From positions 1 to 14,407 of the forward strand of contig CAZKUN010000231.1 in the NCBI GenBank assembly GCA_964555935.1: a stretch of DNA of 14,407 nt. The letters run 5' to 3'. This DNA comes from CAZKUN01 sp964555935 (GTDB taxonomy: Bacteria; Armatimonadota; Zipacnadia; Zipacnadales; VGFC01). The notes below the pieces were generated by a model. It did not search any database. It was not told where the DNA came from and saw only the letters and a list, made by a program, of their open reading frames with translations. Below, piece after piece: positions 1-7,890 of this stretch (the first letter of the stretch is position 1; every line of letters starts with the position of its first letter). The position numbers were made by a program, and so were the translations under genes.

Positions 1-2
1 CC

Positions 3-98
3 GCCAGCGTCATGAACATCATCCCGCTGATCATCCTGTTTGTCTGCACGCAGAAGTTCATCGTCAAGGGGATCCAACTTGGCGCGGTAAAGGGCTGA
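3..98 (+). CDS. Carbohydrate ABC transporter permease (MalG/CUT1 type), C-terminal fragment
   Basis: Only the last 31 codons are inside the window; the gene begins upstream. The readable tail starts with ASVMNIIPLIILFVC, a hydrophobic final membrane segment, and ends with QKFIVKGIQLGAVKG before a TGA stop. The ending 'QK(Y/F)-(F/I)-V-(K/R)-G-I-x-x-G-A-V-K-G' is highly characteristic of the MalG-side permease of CUT1 sugar importers, inner-membrane proteins that pair with a MalF-like permease, a solute-binding lipoprotein and an ATPase. The partner genes would be expected upstream on the + strand, outside this window. No substrate can be read from the tail. The family assignment rests on recognising this terminal motif, and the fragment is too short for more. 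Confidence 0.85.
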   Translation, partial: ASVMNIIPLIILFVCTQKFIVKGIQLGAVKG

Positions 99-125
99 CA
101 CGAGACGCCCCGACAGAGACGATCA

Positions 126-155
126 GAGCGGAGCCATCACGAGGTGGCTCCGCTC
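126..155. terminator. Hairpin between convergent genes, likely bidirectional terminator
   Basis: The arm at 126-138 pairs with 143-155 to give a 13-bp stem with one G-T wobble and the four-base loop ACGA. It lies 28 bases after the permease stop and 7 bases before the end of the convergent minus-strand gene. No T-run follows on either strand, so it is not a textbook intrinsic terminator. Its position and GC-rich stem fit a terminator or 3'-end stabilising hairpin serving both transcripts. Confidence 0.5.
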
Positions 156-161
156 CGCGAT

Positions 162-2510
162 TCAGGGGCGGAGGTCAAGGACGAGGGTCGTCTCCTCGGG
201 GATCGTGACGTCGGCGGTGAGGTCGACGGTCGAGCCGTCGATGAGATTCAGCGCCGACGTGGGGAGGTCGGCTGGCGGGTGGAACGCGAGCGGGCCGCCG
301 GCATCCGCGGGTAGGCGAGACCAACCGGAGTTCATCACCACAAGATAGGGCCCGTATCGGCAGACGTAGAGCCCGCCGAAGCCCTGGGGGCAATCGATGC
401 GGACGTTGGCGATCCGCTCGATGGTAGCAGTGGTGTAGTGCACGCGAGCGAGATCATTGGGGACGGCATTGGTCGGCTTCCGACCGTCGAAGTCGGGGCC
501 CTCGCCGAAACCATGACGCCAGTTCAGCGACATCAGGAGGCGCTCGTCGCCACGCTTCACGACCACGACGGCGGCCTGCTCGTCGGCCCACGCGAAGTCC
601 GGCTGATCGGCGTCAAAGGGCAGCCGAGCCGCGCTGCGAGGCAGGGACATGGCCTCCTCGAGGAGGTCGATATCACGCAGCAGGGCCGCGGTGACGGCGG
701 GCAGGTGGACGTTGTAGGGCCCGGGCAGGAATGGCTCGATGCGGAAGTAGCCGCCCTGCTCCGCCGCGAGCTGGATCTCACGCAACGCCAGCGGATCGCC
801 AAGCTCCACGGCGGCGTAGGGGTTGCCCCCGTAGTCGATCTCACCGGGCGTCCAGTTGTTGCGCCAGGTCACGACTCCCTCCCGGCGGATGACCGGTCGG
901 AGGTCGGCGTCAAGCGACGGGTAGCGGAATTTCGAGAGGGCGCGGGCACACTCCAGAGCGCGGTCGGCGAGGCGGCGACTGCCCGTGAGGCGGGCCAGGT
1001 AGAGCATCATCCCCGTGAGGTCGCCATAGCACCCGCAGTACCCGCCGTTGGATGTGCCGTGGGGTTCGCACGAGATGCCTTTGCGGCTGATCCAGTAGCC
1101 TCCGTAGACATCCTTCTCGAAACCGAAGGCGATGTCGAGGTAGCGCTGAACGGTCTCCTCGGGCCATGCGTCATCGGGCGACAGCACCCGCAGGCACTGG
1201 TCGTAGAGGTAGGCCGCGACGATGTCGGACATGTCCTGATTCGGCGCGTGGCCGCGGCCGATGTCGCTGGTGAGGTATGAGCGCCCCTCGAGGAACAGGC
1301 TAATCCAGGCCTCGGCGCGGGGCAGCTCGGCGGTGTCCGGGTCGAGGTCGTCGTCGATGCTCTCAGTCAGGTAACCTCCGGCCTCGATCTCAGCGCGCAG
1401 GCTTAGGAAAGCGGCCGGGAGGCCCATCTGCCCGAAGCCCTCGAGGCAGTTGCCGGCGCGTCGGCGCTCGGGTCCGCCGATCCAACGGTGCTCCCAGATG
1501 TCATCAAAGCCGCCGTTGTTGCCCTGGGCGCGACGGGCGTAGTCGAGGGCCAGGACAACGCGGGGGACGAGTTCCGGGCTCTGATAGTGGCGCGACCAGG
1601 GCGCCTGGTAGGTCCGGGCGAGGATCTCCGGGATCAGCAGACCCACGCGATTCCCCCCCATGCGGGCGGCGAGCTGATCCAGGTACTCCTGCTCGGTCCA
1701 CTTCTCGTCGCGAGCCCCGCCGATGCAGAAGGCGCCGGTCAGACTCTCGGGGCCCTCCCCGTCGGCGACCCAAGCGTCCCATTCCGGGCCGTAATACTGC
1801 CACGGCAAGAAGCGGTCCACCGCCTCGTCGATCTTGGCGTGGAGGAAGGCGATGGCATCTCGGCCCTCGGTGTCGCCAAGGGGCGCCACGGGTACGGGCA
1901 TCGTTCCCTGCTGTTCATCGGCGAGTGGCTCCAGGAATGGGTCCAAGCCGACATACGCGCGGTAGATGCCGCGGGAGAGACGGTCCTGGGCGGCCTCCTG
2001 GACTGTCGAGTAGGGCCGGGGTTGTCCGGTCGAGCCGATGGTGAGAGTGACCTCCGAGGCGCCGCGGGTCATCTCATCCGGGAGGAGGTAGGTCGAGTAG
2101 AAGAACCGGCCCGGCGCCACGGGATCATGTCCGCGGTGGCCGCCCGTATTGTCAAGCTCAGGCCACTCGCGCTGGTACGCGCCGATGCGCGTGTCGCCAT
2201 CGCATAGGTAGAGCTGGCCAGGACCGACATCGGAACCCCAGAGCTTCACGGTGAGGTAGTTCGGCCCCTGGGGATCGCAGCGGGAGGTCCAGCGGAGGAA
2301 GCCATCGGAGCCGATCCTGCGACATGTCTCGCCGAGTCCCCCCTTTTGAATGGCGGCGGCCGATTCGCTGAGGGCGTGAGCTGCCTCGGAAGTCTCGTCG
2401 CCGAAGTGGATGGAGTCGAGGATCGGCCGCTGCGCAGCGGCGGTCGACGCGGCAGCGACGAGCGCAACCACCGCGACGGACACGACCGACGATAGGTGGA
2501 TCAGAGACAT
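162..2510 (-). CDS. Secreted protein with predicted alpha-toroid (six-hairpin-like) domain, possible glycan-active enzyme
   Basis: I start this 782-residue protein at 2510, where GGGAGG (2523-2518) sits 7 bases upstream; an in-frame ATG at 2534 lacks that spacing and would put a polar leader before the signal peptide. Residues 1-26 form a signal peptide ending TAAA/Q. Residues about 80-165 look like a beta-sandwich (PNYLTVKLWGSD, then FFYSTYLLP), similar in pattern to accessory domains seen beside beta-L-arabinofuranosidases. Residues about 215-620 are helical with aromatic and Gly-rich turns such as HGTSNGGYCGCYGDLTG, as in (alpha/alpha) toroid glycosidases and uronate lyases. Residues 640-782 form a beta-rich end (ERLLMSLNWRHGFG, YGPYLVVMNSGWS). 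I cannot name catalytic residues. The family fold is inferred; export is well supported. It lies 42 bases downstream of the acyl-CoA synthetase gene and is probably co-transcribed with it. Confidence 0.75.
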   Translation of the reverse strand: MSLIHLSSVVSVAVVALVAAASTAAAQRPILDSIHFGDETSEAAHALSESAAAIQKGGLGETCRRIGSDGFLRWTSRCDPQGPNYLTVKLWGSDVGPGQLYLCDGDTRIGAYQREWPELDNTGGHRGHDPVAPGRFFYSTYLLPDEMTRGASEVTLTIGSTGQPRPYSTVQEAAQDRLSRGIYRAYVGLDPFLEPLADEQQGTMPVPVAPLGDTEGRDAIAFLHAKIDEAVDRFLPWQYYGPEWDAWVADGEGPESLTGAFCIGGARDEKWTEQEYLDQLAARMGGNRVGLLIPEILARTYQAPWSRHYQSPELVPRVVLALDYARRAQGNNGGFDDIWEHRWIGGPERRRAGNCLEGFGQMGLPAAFLSLRAEIEAGGYLTESIDDDLDPDTAELPRAEAWISLFLEGRSYLTSDIGRGHAPNQDMSDIVAAYLYDQCLRVLSPDDAWPEETVQRYLDIAFGFEKDVYGGYWISRKGISCEPHGTSNGGYCGCYGDLTGMMLYLARLTGSRRLADRALECARALSKFRYPSLDADLRPVIRREGVVTWRNNWTPGEIDYGGNPYAAVELGDPLALREIQLAAEQGGYFRIEPFLPGPYNVHLPAVTAALLRDIDLLEEAMSLPRSAARLPFDADQPDFAWADEQAAVVVVKRGDERLLMSLNWRHGFGEGPDFDGRKPTNAVPNDLARVHYTTATIERIANVRIDCPQGFGGLYVCRYGPYLVVMNSGWSRLPADAGGPLAFHPPADLPTSALNLIDGSTVDLTADVTIPEETTLVLDLRP

Positions 2511-2517
2511 TGCTTCG

Positions 2518-2523
2518 CCTCCC
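2518..2523 (-). promoter_or_regulatory. Ribosome binding site deciding the start of the 162-2510 gene
   Basis: GGGAGG on the minus strand is separated by 7 bases from the ATG at 2510. It lies inside the longer reading frame that opens at 2534, which is the main reason for preferring the shorter protein, whose signal peptide then begins at its first residues. Confidence 0.7.
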
Positions 2524-2552
2524 GGGTGAAGCATGGGTTGGCCCGACCCGTC

Positions 2553-4354
2553 CTACGACTCGCCCTCAGTCCCCCACAGGAGGTGCCCGTAGCGCTCAAC
2601 GACAACGCGTCGCTTGACCTTCAGCGTGGGCGTCAACTCGTCATTCTCAGGCGTCAACTCCTGGGGCAGCAGGGCGATGTCGCGGACGCGCTGGTACTGG
2701 GTGAGGCCCTCTGACAGCCTCCCAATCTCAGCCAGTATCAGCTCACGGACCTCCGGGATCTCTATGAGGTCTTCGGTTTCCTCGGGCAGGCTGATCCCAC
2801 CATCGGACGCCCACGCACGCACAGAGTCGAAGTCCGGCACTCCGATGGCCGTCATGACCTCGCGGCCATCGCCGAACAGGACGATCTGCGAGATGTGCGG
2901 ACTGCTCTTCAGCTGGCTCTCGATGGGCTGAGGCGCTACGTTCTCGCCGTTGCTGAGGACGATGATGTCCTTGATGCGATCGGTGATGCGCACGTAACCG
3001 TCCTCGTCGATTTCGCCCACATCGCCCGTGTGAAGCCACCCATCGCCATCGATGACCGCCGCGGTGGCCTCAGGCTGGTTGTGATAGCCCAGCATCACGT
3101 TCTCGCCCCGGCAGACGATCTCGCCATTCTCAGCGATGCGGACCTCGATGGCCGGCGCGGGGGGGCCGACCGTGCCGGTCTTGTACTTGCCGGGCCGGTT
3201 GACCGATATGATGGGAGCCGCCTCGGTCATGCCGTAACCTTCGATGATGGGCATGCCGGCAGCATGGAAGAAGTCGGCCGTCGCGGGGGCCAGGGCCGCG
3301 CCGCCGGAGACGAAGTACTTCAGGCGCTGGAATCCCCCCGCTTGCCGCACCTTGCCGAAGACGAGGCTCGAGGCCACGCTCCATTGGAGCGCCAGGAGTG
3401 GCGGGATGCTCTGGCCGCTCTGGATCCGCCGGTCCCGGGCGCCACCAACTGAAAGCGCCCACGCGAACATCCGGCGGCGCAGCGCGGGAGCATCCGCCAC
3501 GCGGCCGCGCACACCCTCCTCAAACGCCTCGTAAACGCGCGGCACCAGAATCATGTATGTGGGCTCGACTTCGCGAATGTTCTCGCGCAGTCGGCGGATG
3601 CTCTGAGCGTAGGCGATCTGGGCGCCGCAACTGAGCGGCAGGTAGTAGCCCGCCATGCGCTCGAAACAGTGGTTCAGCGGGAGAAACGATAGCAGCACGT
3701 CGCTTGGGTCGAACGTCAGCACGGCCTGGGATGACTCGATGTTCGCCGCGAAGTTGCGGTGAGTCAGCATCACGCCCTTAGGGTCGCCGGTCGTGCCACT
3801 GGTGTAGACAATGCTCGCGAGATCGCCAGGGCCAACGGCCTGCCATCGCGCGGCATACTCCTCATCGTTCAGCGGCTCCGCGCCGCCGCGCTCGAGGACG
3901 TCGGCGAAGGTGAGAACGTCGTTAGCGGCATCCGCGTCGCCATCCATGGTGATGATGCGCAACTCCGGATGGGTCGCGCGGACATCGAGGGCCTTCGCGA
4001 CTTGCTTGGCGTCGGATACGACCAGCCACCGCGAGCCGGAGTCGCGGATGATGTACTCGATCTGAGCCGAGGGAAGCGTTGGGAACATCGGAACATTGAC
4101 CGCCCCGAGCGCCAAGATCGCCAGATCGGCAACCGCCCATTCCGGCCGGTTCTCAGAGATTAGCGCGACCGTGTCGCCGGGCGCGATGCCCAGTGCCGCG
4201 AGGCCGCTCGCGAACTGCTGGACCCTATCCGCAAGCTCGCGGTACGTGAGCGCGACGTNNNNNNNNNNGAATCGCCGACCTTGCCTGCGACCGCCGGGCG
4301 ATCGGGGAACGCGCTCACGCTCGTCTGGAAGATCTCGTTGATGGTGTCGGGCAT
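2553..4354 (-). CDS. AMP-forming long-chain fatty acid--CoA ligase (FadD15-like), interrupted by assembly gap
   Basis: This enzyme activates fatty acids to acyl-AMP and then acyl-CoA. Motifs in order: YTSGTTGDPKG with a following THRN (coding near 3806-3770), the EGYGMTEAAP motif, the adenylate motif GWLHTGDVGEIDEDGYV, and ITDRIKDIIVLSNGENVAP at the hinge into the C-terminal domain. The length, about 600 residues, matches FadD15-type synthetases. The true N-terminus is MPDTINEIFQTSVSAFPDRP from the ATG at 4354; GAGGA lies 11 bases upstream of it. Ten N at 4259-4268 interrupt codons about 30-32, and the two sides are in different frames. They join correctly only if the missing length is 2 modulo 3, so 10 is a placeholder. 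I treat the gene as intact in the organism. No signal peptide; cytoplasmic or membrane-associated. It lies between the GNAT gene (88 bases upstream) and the secreted toroid gene. Confidence 0.93.
4259..4268. other. Scaffold gap (10 N)
   Basis: Ten undetermined bases lie within the 5' part of the acyl-CoA synthetase gene. Joining the upstream frame (ending GKVGDS) with the downstream frame (VALTYRELADRV) requires a true gap of 2, 5, 8 or 11 bases and so on, not 10. The family alignment suggests only a few residues are missing. Confidence 0.97.
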
Positions 4355-4442
4355 ATGGTCTGGTGTCCTCAGTCACGGGCCACGTTCTGGGCCACGGTTG
4401 CCGGCAGTTTCGGTACTCGAGATCCGCATTCCTCGGTGGGGT

Positions 4443-4964
4443 CTAGTCGAACAGCGACTTCATCGGAGGGTTCTCAGGCCCGTCGGACTGGCGCGCGATC
4501 TGGAAGCCACGGGCCTGGTAGTTGCTCAGGGCGTGCGGATGGTCGTGCGTGCATGTGTGAAGCGACACCGGTCCGTCGCCCAACTCCCACGCTCTCTCGA
4601 CCGCGAGGGTCAGCAAGTGCCCGCCCAGCCCCTGCCCGATGAACTCAGGCAATAGCCCGAAGCACACGATCTCAACGCTGCCCACCGACTCGCGGCGGAC
4701 CTCGAAGTAGCCCGCCGGCATCCCTTTGAGGTATGCGACCCATGTCTCGATATCAGGGTCAGAGACCAGTGCCAGCCAATCATCGCGCGTCCAGTGGGAC
4801 CTGCCGCCCCAGCGATGGTTGTAGCCCACGGCGGAGTGCAGGAACTTGCTGAACTCAGGCGACGGGACCTCCACGCGCTCAACGCGCAATTCGGGGCAGT
4901 CGATGCGCTTCGGGCGAAGTTGGTCCGGCGAGTCCATCTCCAGAAGGTACGTGGTCTTAGACAT
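4443..4964 (-). CDS. GNAT-family N-acetyltransferase
   Basis: A 173-residue cytoplasmic acyl-CoA-dependent acyltransferase. The acetyl-CoA pyrophosphate-binding motif A is clear at residues 104-118 (LLPEFIGQGLGGHLL), preceded by the beta strand VEIVCFG and followed by a helix (TLAVERAWELG). Motif B appears as VSLHTCTHDHPHALSNYQARGF, with the Asn-Tyr pair at 148-149. This version, with HTCTxDHPxAL and a GF ending, is a recurrent GNAT subfamily of unknown substrate. No strong Shine-Dalgarno sequence precedes the ATG at 4964. It is the first gene of the minus-strand run, divergent from the nitrilase gene across 89 bases, so a promoter should lie in 4965-5053. The family is certain; the acceptor molecule is unknown. 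Confidence 0.9.
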   Translation of the reverse strand: MSKTTYLLEMDSPDQLRPKRIDCPELRVERVEVPSPEFSKFLHSAVGYNHRWGGRSHWTRDDWLALVSDPDIETWVAYLKGMPAGYFEVRRESVGSVEIVCFGLLPEFIGQGLGGHLLTLAVERAWELGDGPVSLHTCTHDHPHALSNYQARGFQIARQSDGPENPPMKSLFD

Positions 4965-5053
4965 GATCGACGCAATTCGCGCGCGGGAAAGGAATACCCT
5001 TGTGGAAGGAGCCGAATGCCGCGCTTGCGAAAGTGACTGCCTGAGGTGATGAC
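4965..5053. promoter_or_regulatory. Divergent intergenic region, presumed promoters
   Basis: This 89-base spacer separates two head-to-head genes and must hold the promoter of each unless transcripts come from further away. I cannot point to a convincing -35/-10 pair on either strand. The AGGTGAT at 5044-5050 is the ribosome site for the + strand nitrilase gene. Confidence 0.4.
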
Positions 5054-6136
5054 ATGACTCGCGTGGCAGCGGTCCAGACGAAGCGGCGCTCCATCGACTA
5101 CAAGCTCGCCGCGCCTGATGCTCTGGCGCATGTCGAGAGGAACCTCAACGAGTTAGCATCACTGGCGGAGCGAGCCGCGACCCAAGGGTGTGAGATCATC
5201 GCTTTCCCGGAGGACACGCTCGGCACGCTGGAATGGGAATCCGGGAACTGGGGGCAGGCTCCGGATGTGTTGGCGCCCGCGGAGCCTATGATGCTCGAGC
5301 GGCTTGGTGAGATCGCCAAGGCCAATGGGATGAACATCATCTGCTGCAACGACTGCGTCGGCGAGGGCGGGATCTACAACACGGCGATCCTGCTCGGACG
5401 GGATGGAAGGGAGATCGGCCGCTACCGAAAGGTGAACCTGCCCATCCACGAACAGAGCCGCGCGCGCGGTGACAGTTTCCCAGTCTTCGACGTCCCCGGA
5501 ATTGGCCCCGTGGGGATGTGCATCTGCTACGATATGGTGTTCCCCGAGACGACGCGGGCGCTCGCGCTCGCAGGCGCTGATATCGTCTTCCACCTCACGA
5601 TGGGCGGCGCGTCAATGGCAGGAGAGGACGCAAGCCTCGCCGCGTTTCGCACGCGCGCGGCAGACAACTTCATCTACCTCGTTGTGGCATTCCGAGGCGG
5701 GGGATCGCTCATCATCGGCCCAAAGGGCGACATCCTCGCCGAAGGCGGGTCGGAGCCTGACGCCATCGTCATGGCTGACATTGACCTCGCGACGGGCCGG
5801 GATGCAGGCGACGCGATCGGAGGGTTGACGACCGACTTCCGCGCGCGACTCTTCGCGGAGAGGACACCCTCGGCATACGGGATTCTGACCGAAGAGCGCC
5901 CGCCGGTGCTGGACCGGTTGCGAGACATTCCCGTGCCGTCGGGGGAGGAAGCGTCGGCACTAGGCGCGGAGGCGCTCACAAGAGGCGCGGACGCGTTCTA
6001 TAGAGCCGACGCTCTCTTGGCCGAGGGGAAGCTTGAGGAAGCGCGGACGCAGTTCGAGGAACTGGCCGCGAAGTACGGCACGATCTGGATTGCCAATGTG
6101 GCGCGGGAGCGGCTGGAGGTGATCAGCGCCCGTTAA
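5054..6136 (+). CDS. Nitrilase-superfamily carbon-nitrogen hydrolase with C-terminal TPR-like tail
   Basis: A 360-residue predicted cytoplasmic amidase or nitrilase-like enzyme that would hydrolyse a non-peptide C-N bond. The catalytic triad is visible: Glu53 in FPEDTLG, Lys126 in RYRKVNLP, and the nucleophile Cys158 in GMCICYDMVFPE; the extra conserved glutamate is probably Glu133. The hydrolase domain ends near residue 285. Residues 306-358 add a helical pair (ADAFYRADALLAEGKLEEAR, then a second helix) with the spacing and small residues of a tetratricopeptide repeat, unusual for this family and probably used for oligomer or partner contacts. AGGTGAT ends 3 bases before the ATG (the GAGGTGA core starts 11 bases upstream), supporting this start. 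The 3' end overlaps the convergent M28 peptidase by 14 bases. The substrate cannot be told from sequence. Confidence 0.92.
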   Translation: MTRVAAVQTKRRSIDYKLAAPDALAHVERNLNELASLAERAATQGCEIIAFPEDTLGTLEWESGNWGQAPDVLAPAEPMMLERLGEIAKANGMNIICCNDCVGEGGIYNTAILLGRDGREIGRYRKVNLPIHEQSRARGDSFPVFDVPGIGPVGMCICYDMVFPETTRALALAGADIVFHLTMGGASMAGEDASLAAFRTRAADNFIYLVVAFRGGGSLIIGPKGDILAEGGSEPDAIVMADIDLATGRDAGDAIGGLTTDFRARLFAERTPSAYGILTEERPPVLDRLRDIPVPSGEEASALGAEALTRGADAFYRADALLAEGKLEEARTQFEELAAKYGTIWIANVARERLEVISAR

Positions 6137-7055
6137 CCGCAAGTGTAAGCGTCGCGGCGAGCACGGCCTGCGCGGCCATGGCCACATTCTCGACGTCGAC
6201 GGAGTCGACCGTGTCACCCTCAACGTGGTAGTGCTCAAACGCGAAGGGCAGCGAGCCCACGTTGATCACCGCCGCCGGGAATCCGGCGTTGATGAACGAG
6301 CCATCGTCATCGCCCGGCCGCTCGCGGGCGTAACTGGACTGAGCCAACCCAATCTCATACTCCTCATTCACGCGGGCCATCAGTTCCGCGAGACGCTCTC
6401 CCTCCGGCGTCGTGTAACCGGTGACGTTGACCTTGCGGTCGGCAGCGAAGTCGTCCGGTGACTTGCCGCCAAGGCTGTCCTGATTGAGTACGGCGATCAG
6501 ACTGTCGCCACGCTCGGCTGCGGCATTCGCGGCGCCGACACTCGTCCAAGGCGCGTGTTCCTCATTGCAGAACAGAAACTCCACCGTGCGGGGCAGAGCA
6601 ACGTCGGCGAGGATCCGAGCGATCTCCAGGTTCGCGGCAGTGCCGACTGCGTTGTCATGCGCGCCGGGGCAGTCCGCCCATGACGGCGAGTCCTTGTGCG
6701 ACACGAGCAAGATGATCTCGTCGGGGACGCTCTCCCCCACTTTGCGCGTCACGACGTTGTTGGCCACATGCCACGGATCGGAAGGGTCCGCCGCGGAGTA
6801 ACGATGCGCGCGTGGCTTGGTCTCATCGCAACGGAAAGCCTGGACCTGGAACGGAACGCGACCGACGTCCCACCCGCGGGCGGCGAGTTGGAACTCGATG
6901 TACTCATCGGTCTCATCGAGGGAGTTCTTCTCATGCCCAGGGACAGTGAAGTTCACCTTGCGGCAAGGCAGCGGGTCCGAGGCAAGGTACTCGATATCAC
7001 GCGCGATGCGTGAGGCGTCGATCTGTGAGATCAGCGAGCGAATGTCAAGAGACAT
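6123..7055 (-). CDS. M28-family zinc peptidase (aminopeptidase-like)
   Basis: A 310-residue metallopeptidase that would remove N-terminal residues from peptides using two zinc ions. The expected ligands are all present: His120 and Asp122 in SHKDS, Asp134 in GAHDNAVGTA, the Glu165-Glu166 pair in FCNEEHAPW, Asp193 in NQDSLGG, and His277 in EHYHVEGDTVDS. The N-terminal DIEYLASDPLPCR, followed by VPGHEKNSLDETDEYI, matches the usual lead-in of M28 enzymes. No signal peptide is evident, so it is probably cytoplasmic, although many family members are exported. A G-rich stretch lies just before the ATG at 7055. The last codons overlap the end of the nitrilase gene on the other strand. It is transcribed away from the + strand pair that begins at 7142. 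All metal ligands are intact, so it should be active. Confidence 0.93.
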   Translation of the reverse strand: MSLDIRSLISQIDASRIARDIEYLASDPLPCRKVNFTVPGHEKNSLDETDEYIEFQLAARGWDVGRVPFQVQAFRCDETKPRAHRYSAADPSDPWHVANNVVTRKVGESVPDEIILLVSHKDSPSWADCPGAHDNAVGTAANLEIARILADVALPRTVEFLFCNEEHAPWTSVGAANAAAERGDSLIAVLNQDSLGGKSPDDFAADRKVNVTGYTTPEGERLAELMARVNEEYEIGLAQSSYARERPGDDDGSFINAGFPAAVINVGSLPFAFEHYHVEGDTVDSVDVENVAMAAQAVLAATLTLAVNGR

Positions 7056-7141
7056 GGGCGAGGTCCCCCAGAGGGTCAGAGCTGCCGCGGAGGTTGGGCG
7101 GCGACGAATGGCGCACCTCCACGCGAAGGGATGGTGCGAGC
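7056..7141. promoter_or_regulatory. Divergent intergenic region, presumed promoters
   Basis: Eighty-six bases separate the start of the M28 gene from the start of the + strand pair. I see no clear sigma-70-type promoter. AAGGGA, about 11 bases before the ATG at 7142, is a fair ribosome site and supports that start over the longer open frame beginning at 7010, which would run into the M28 gene. Confidence 0.35.
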
Positions 7142-7879
7142 ATGGTCAAGCTGATCCCATGGGAGAAGGGCTTCGCGGTGGAGCCTGGCGAGGATGCCTC
7201 GAACCGGATGTACTTCTGGTTCTACGAGTGGAACTGCTTCGAGGCCGTCCACCCCGGCGAGCATACCGGCGGACGGAGCGATTTCACATGGGAGACGAGT
7301 GACTCGCATGCTGAGATGGAGGCACGTGGATTCCGCGTAGAGGCCTCGGCGAAGGAAGACGGCGCGGAGCTTGAGCTGACCATCGCGAACCAGTCCACGC
7401 ACGAATGGCCCGCGCCGGCCGCCATCATCCCGTGCTTCGCGCCGGGATTCGATGGCATGCCCGGGCAGAACACGCGCTTCCTCGACAAGGGGCATGAGCG
7501 CACGTATTTCGCGGGTGCGGAGCAGCTTGAACTGCTACACGCGCGGGAGATCCACTTCAACGACCAGCTCCGGAGTCAGGTTGATGCCCGCACGGAGACG
7601 GGCGAGTTCGTGTGGCAGGAGAAATGGCCCACATCCCCGCGGAATGCGGCGGCGGGTGTGCTGATACGCGAATCAGACGATGGCGAGTGGGTGGCGGGGA
7701 TCGGCTGGCAGGACTTCCTCAGCGCCCAGGGGCACAACCCGTGGAACTGCATGCACGTATCGATCTGCGTCGGCCCGCTCTCGCCGGGCGAGACGAAGAC
7801 GGTTCGCGGGAGGATCTACATGTTCCAGGGCGACAGGAACGAGTGCTTGGACAGATACCGGCGCGACATGATTGAGTAA
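7142..7879 (+). CDS. Beta-rich protein of unknown function, partner of downstream TIM-barrel lipoprotein
   Basis: I do not recognise this 245-residue protein. I start it at MVKLIPWEKG (7142) because the preceding in-frame residues are Arg/Ser-rich and overlap the divergent M28 gene. There is no signal peptide or membrane segment. The sequence is mostly beta strand with many aromatics: YFWFYEWNCFEA near residue 25, a strand pair VEASAKEDGAELELTIAN near 75-90, then GDRNECLDRYRRDM at the end. The GPLSPGETKTVRGRIYMF segment resembles the closing strands of beta-sandwich domains that accompany glycoside hydrolases. Its stop lies 11 bases before the next gene, so the two are almost certainly one transcript. 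Possible roles include a sugar mutarotase-like or binding protein, but this is inference only. Confidence 0.8.
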   Translation: MVKLIPWEKGFAVEPGEDASNRMYFWFYEWNCFEAVHPGEHTGGRSDFTWETSDSHAEMEARGFRVEASAKEDGAELELTIANQSTHEWPAPAAIIPCFAPGFDGMPGQNTRFLDKGHERTYFAGAEQLELLHAREIHFNDQLRSQVDARTETGEFVWQEKWPTSPRNAAAGVLIRESDDGEWVAGIGWQDFLSAQGHNPWNCMHVSICVGPLSPGETKTVRGRIYMFQGDRNECLDRYRRDMIE

Positions 7880-7884
7880 AGGAG
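7879..7884 (+). promoter_or_regulatory. Ribosome binding site of the TIM-barrel lipoprotein gene
   Basis: AAGGAG overlaps the last base of the preceding stop codon and sits 6 bases before the ATG at 7891. This indicates translation coupled to the upstream beta-rich protein gene. Confidence 0.75.
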
Positions 7885-7890
7885 AGCGAC

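Noticed and set aside
438..1280. 280-codon open frame on the + strand opposite the secreted toroid gene
   Set aside because: It is a GC-rich antisense shadow with Val/Gly/Arg-biased composition and no family motifs; the minus-strand protein has a signal peptide, a ribosome site and coherent domains.
4355..4376. Upstream start at 4376 for the acyl-CoA synthetase
   Set aside because: The protein before the N gap in that frame is Arg-rich and unlike the family, while the frame from 4354 gives a normal synthetase N-terminus (FPDRP motif).
7010..7141. Longer N-terminus for the beta-rich protein
   Set aside because: The added 44 residues are Arg/Ser-rich, overlap the start of the divergent M28 gene and look like non-coding translation; the ATG at 7142 fits better.
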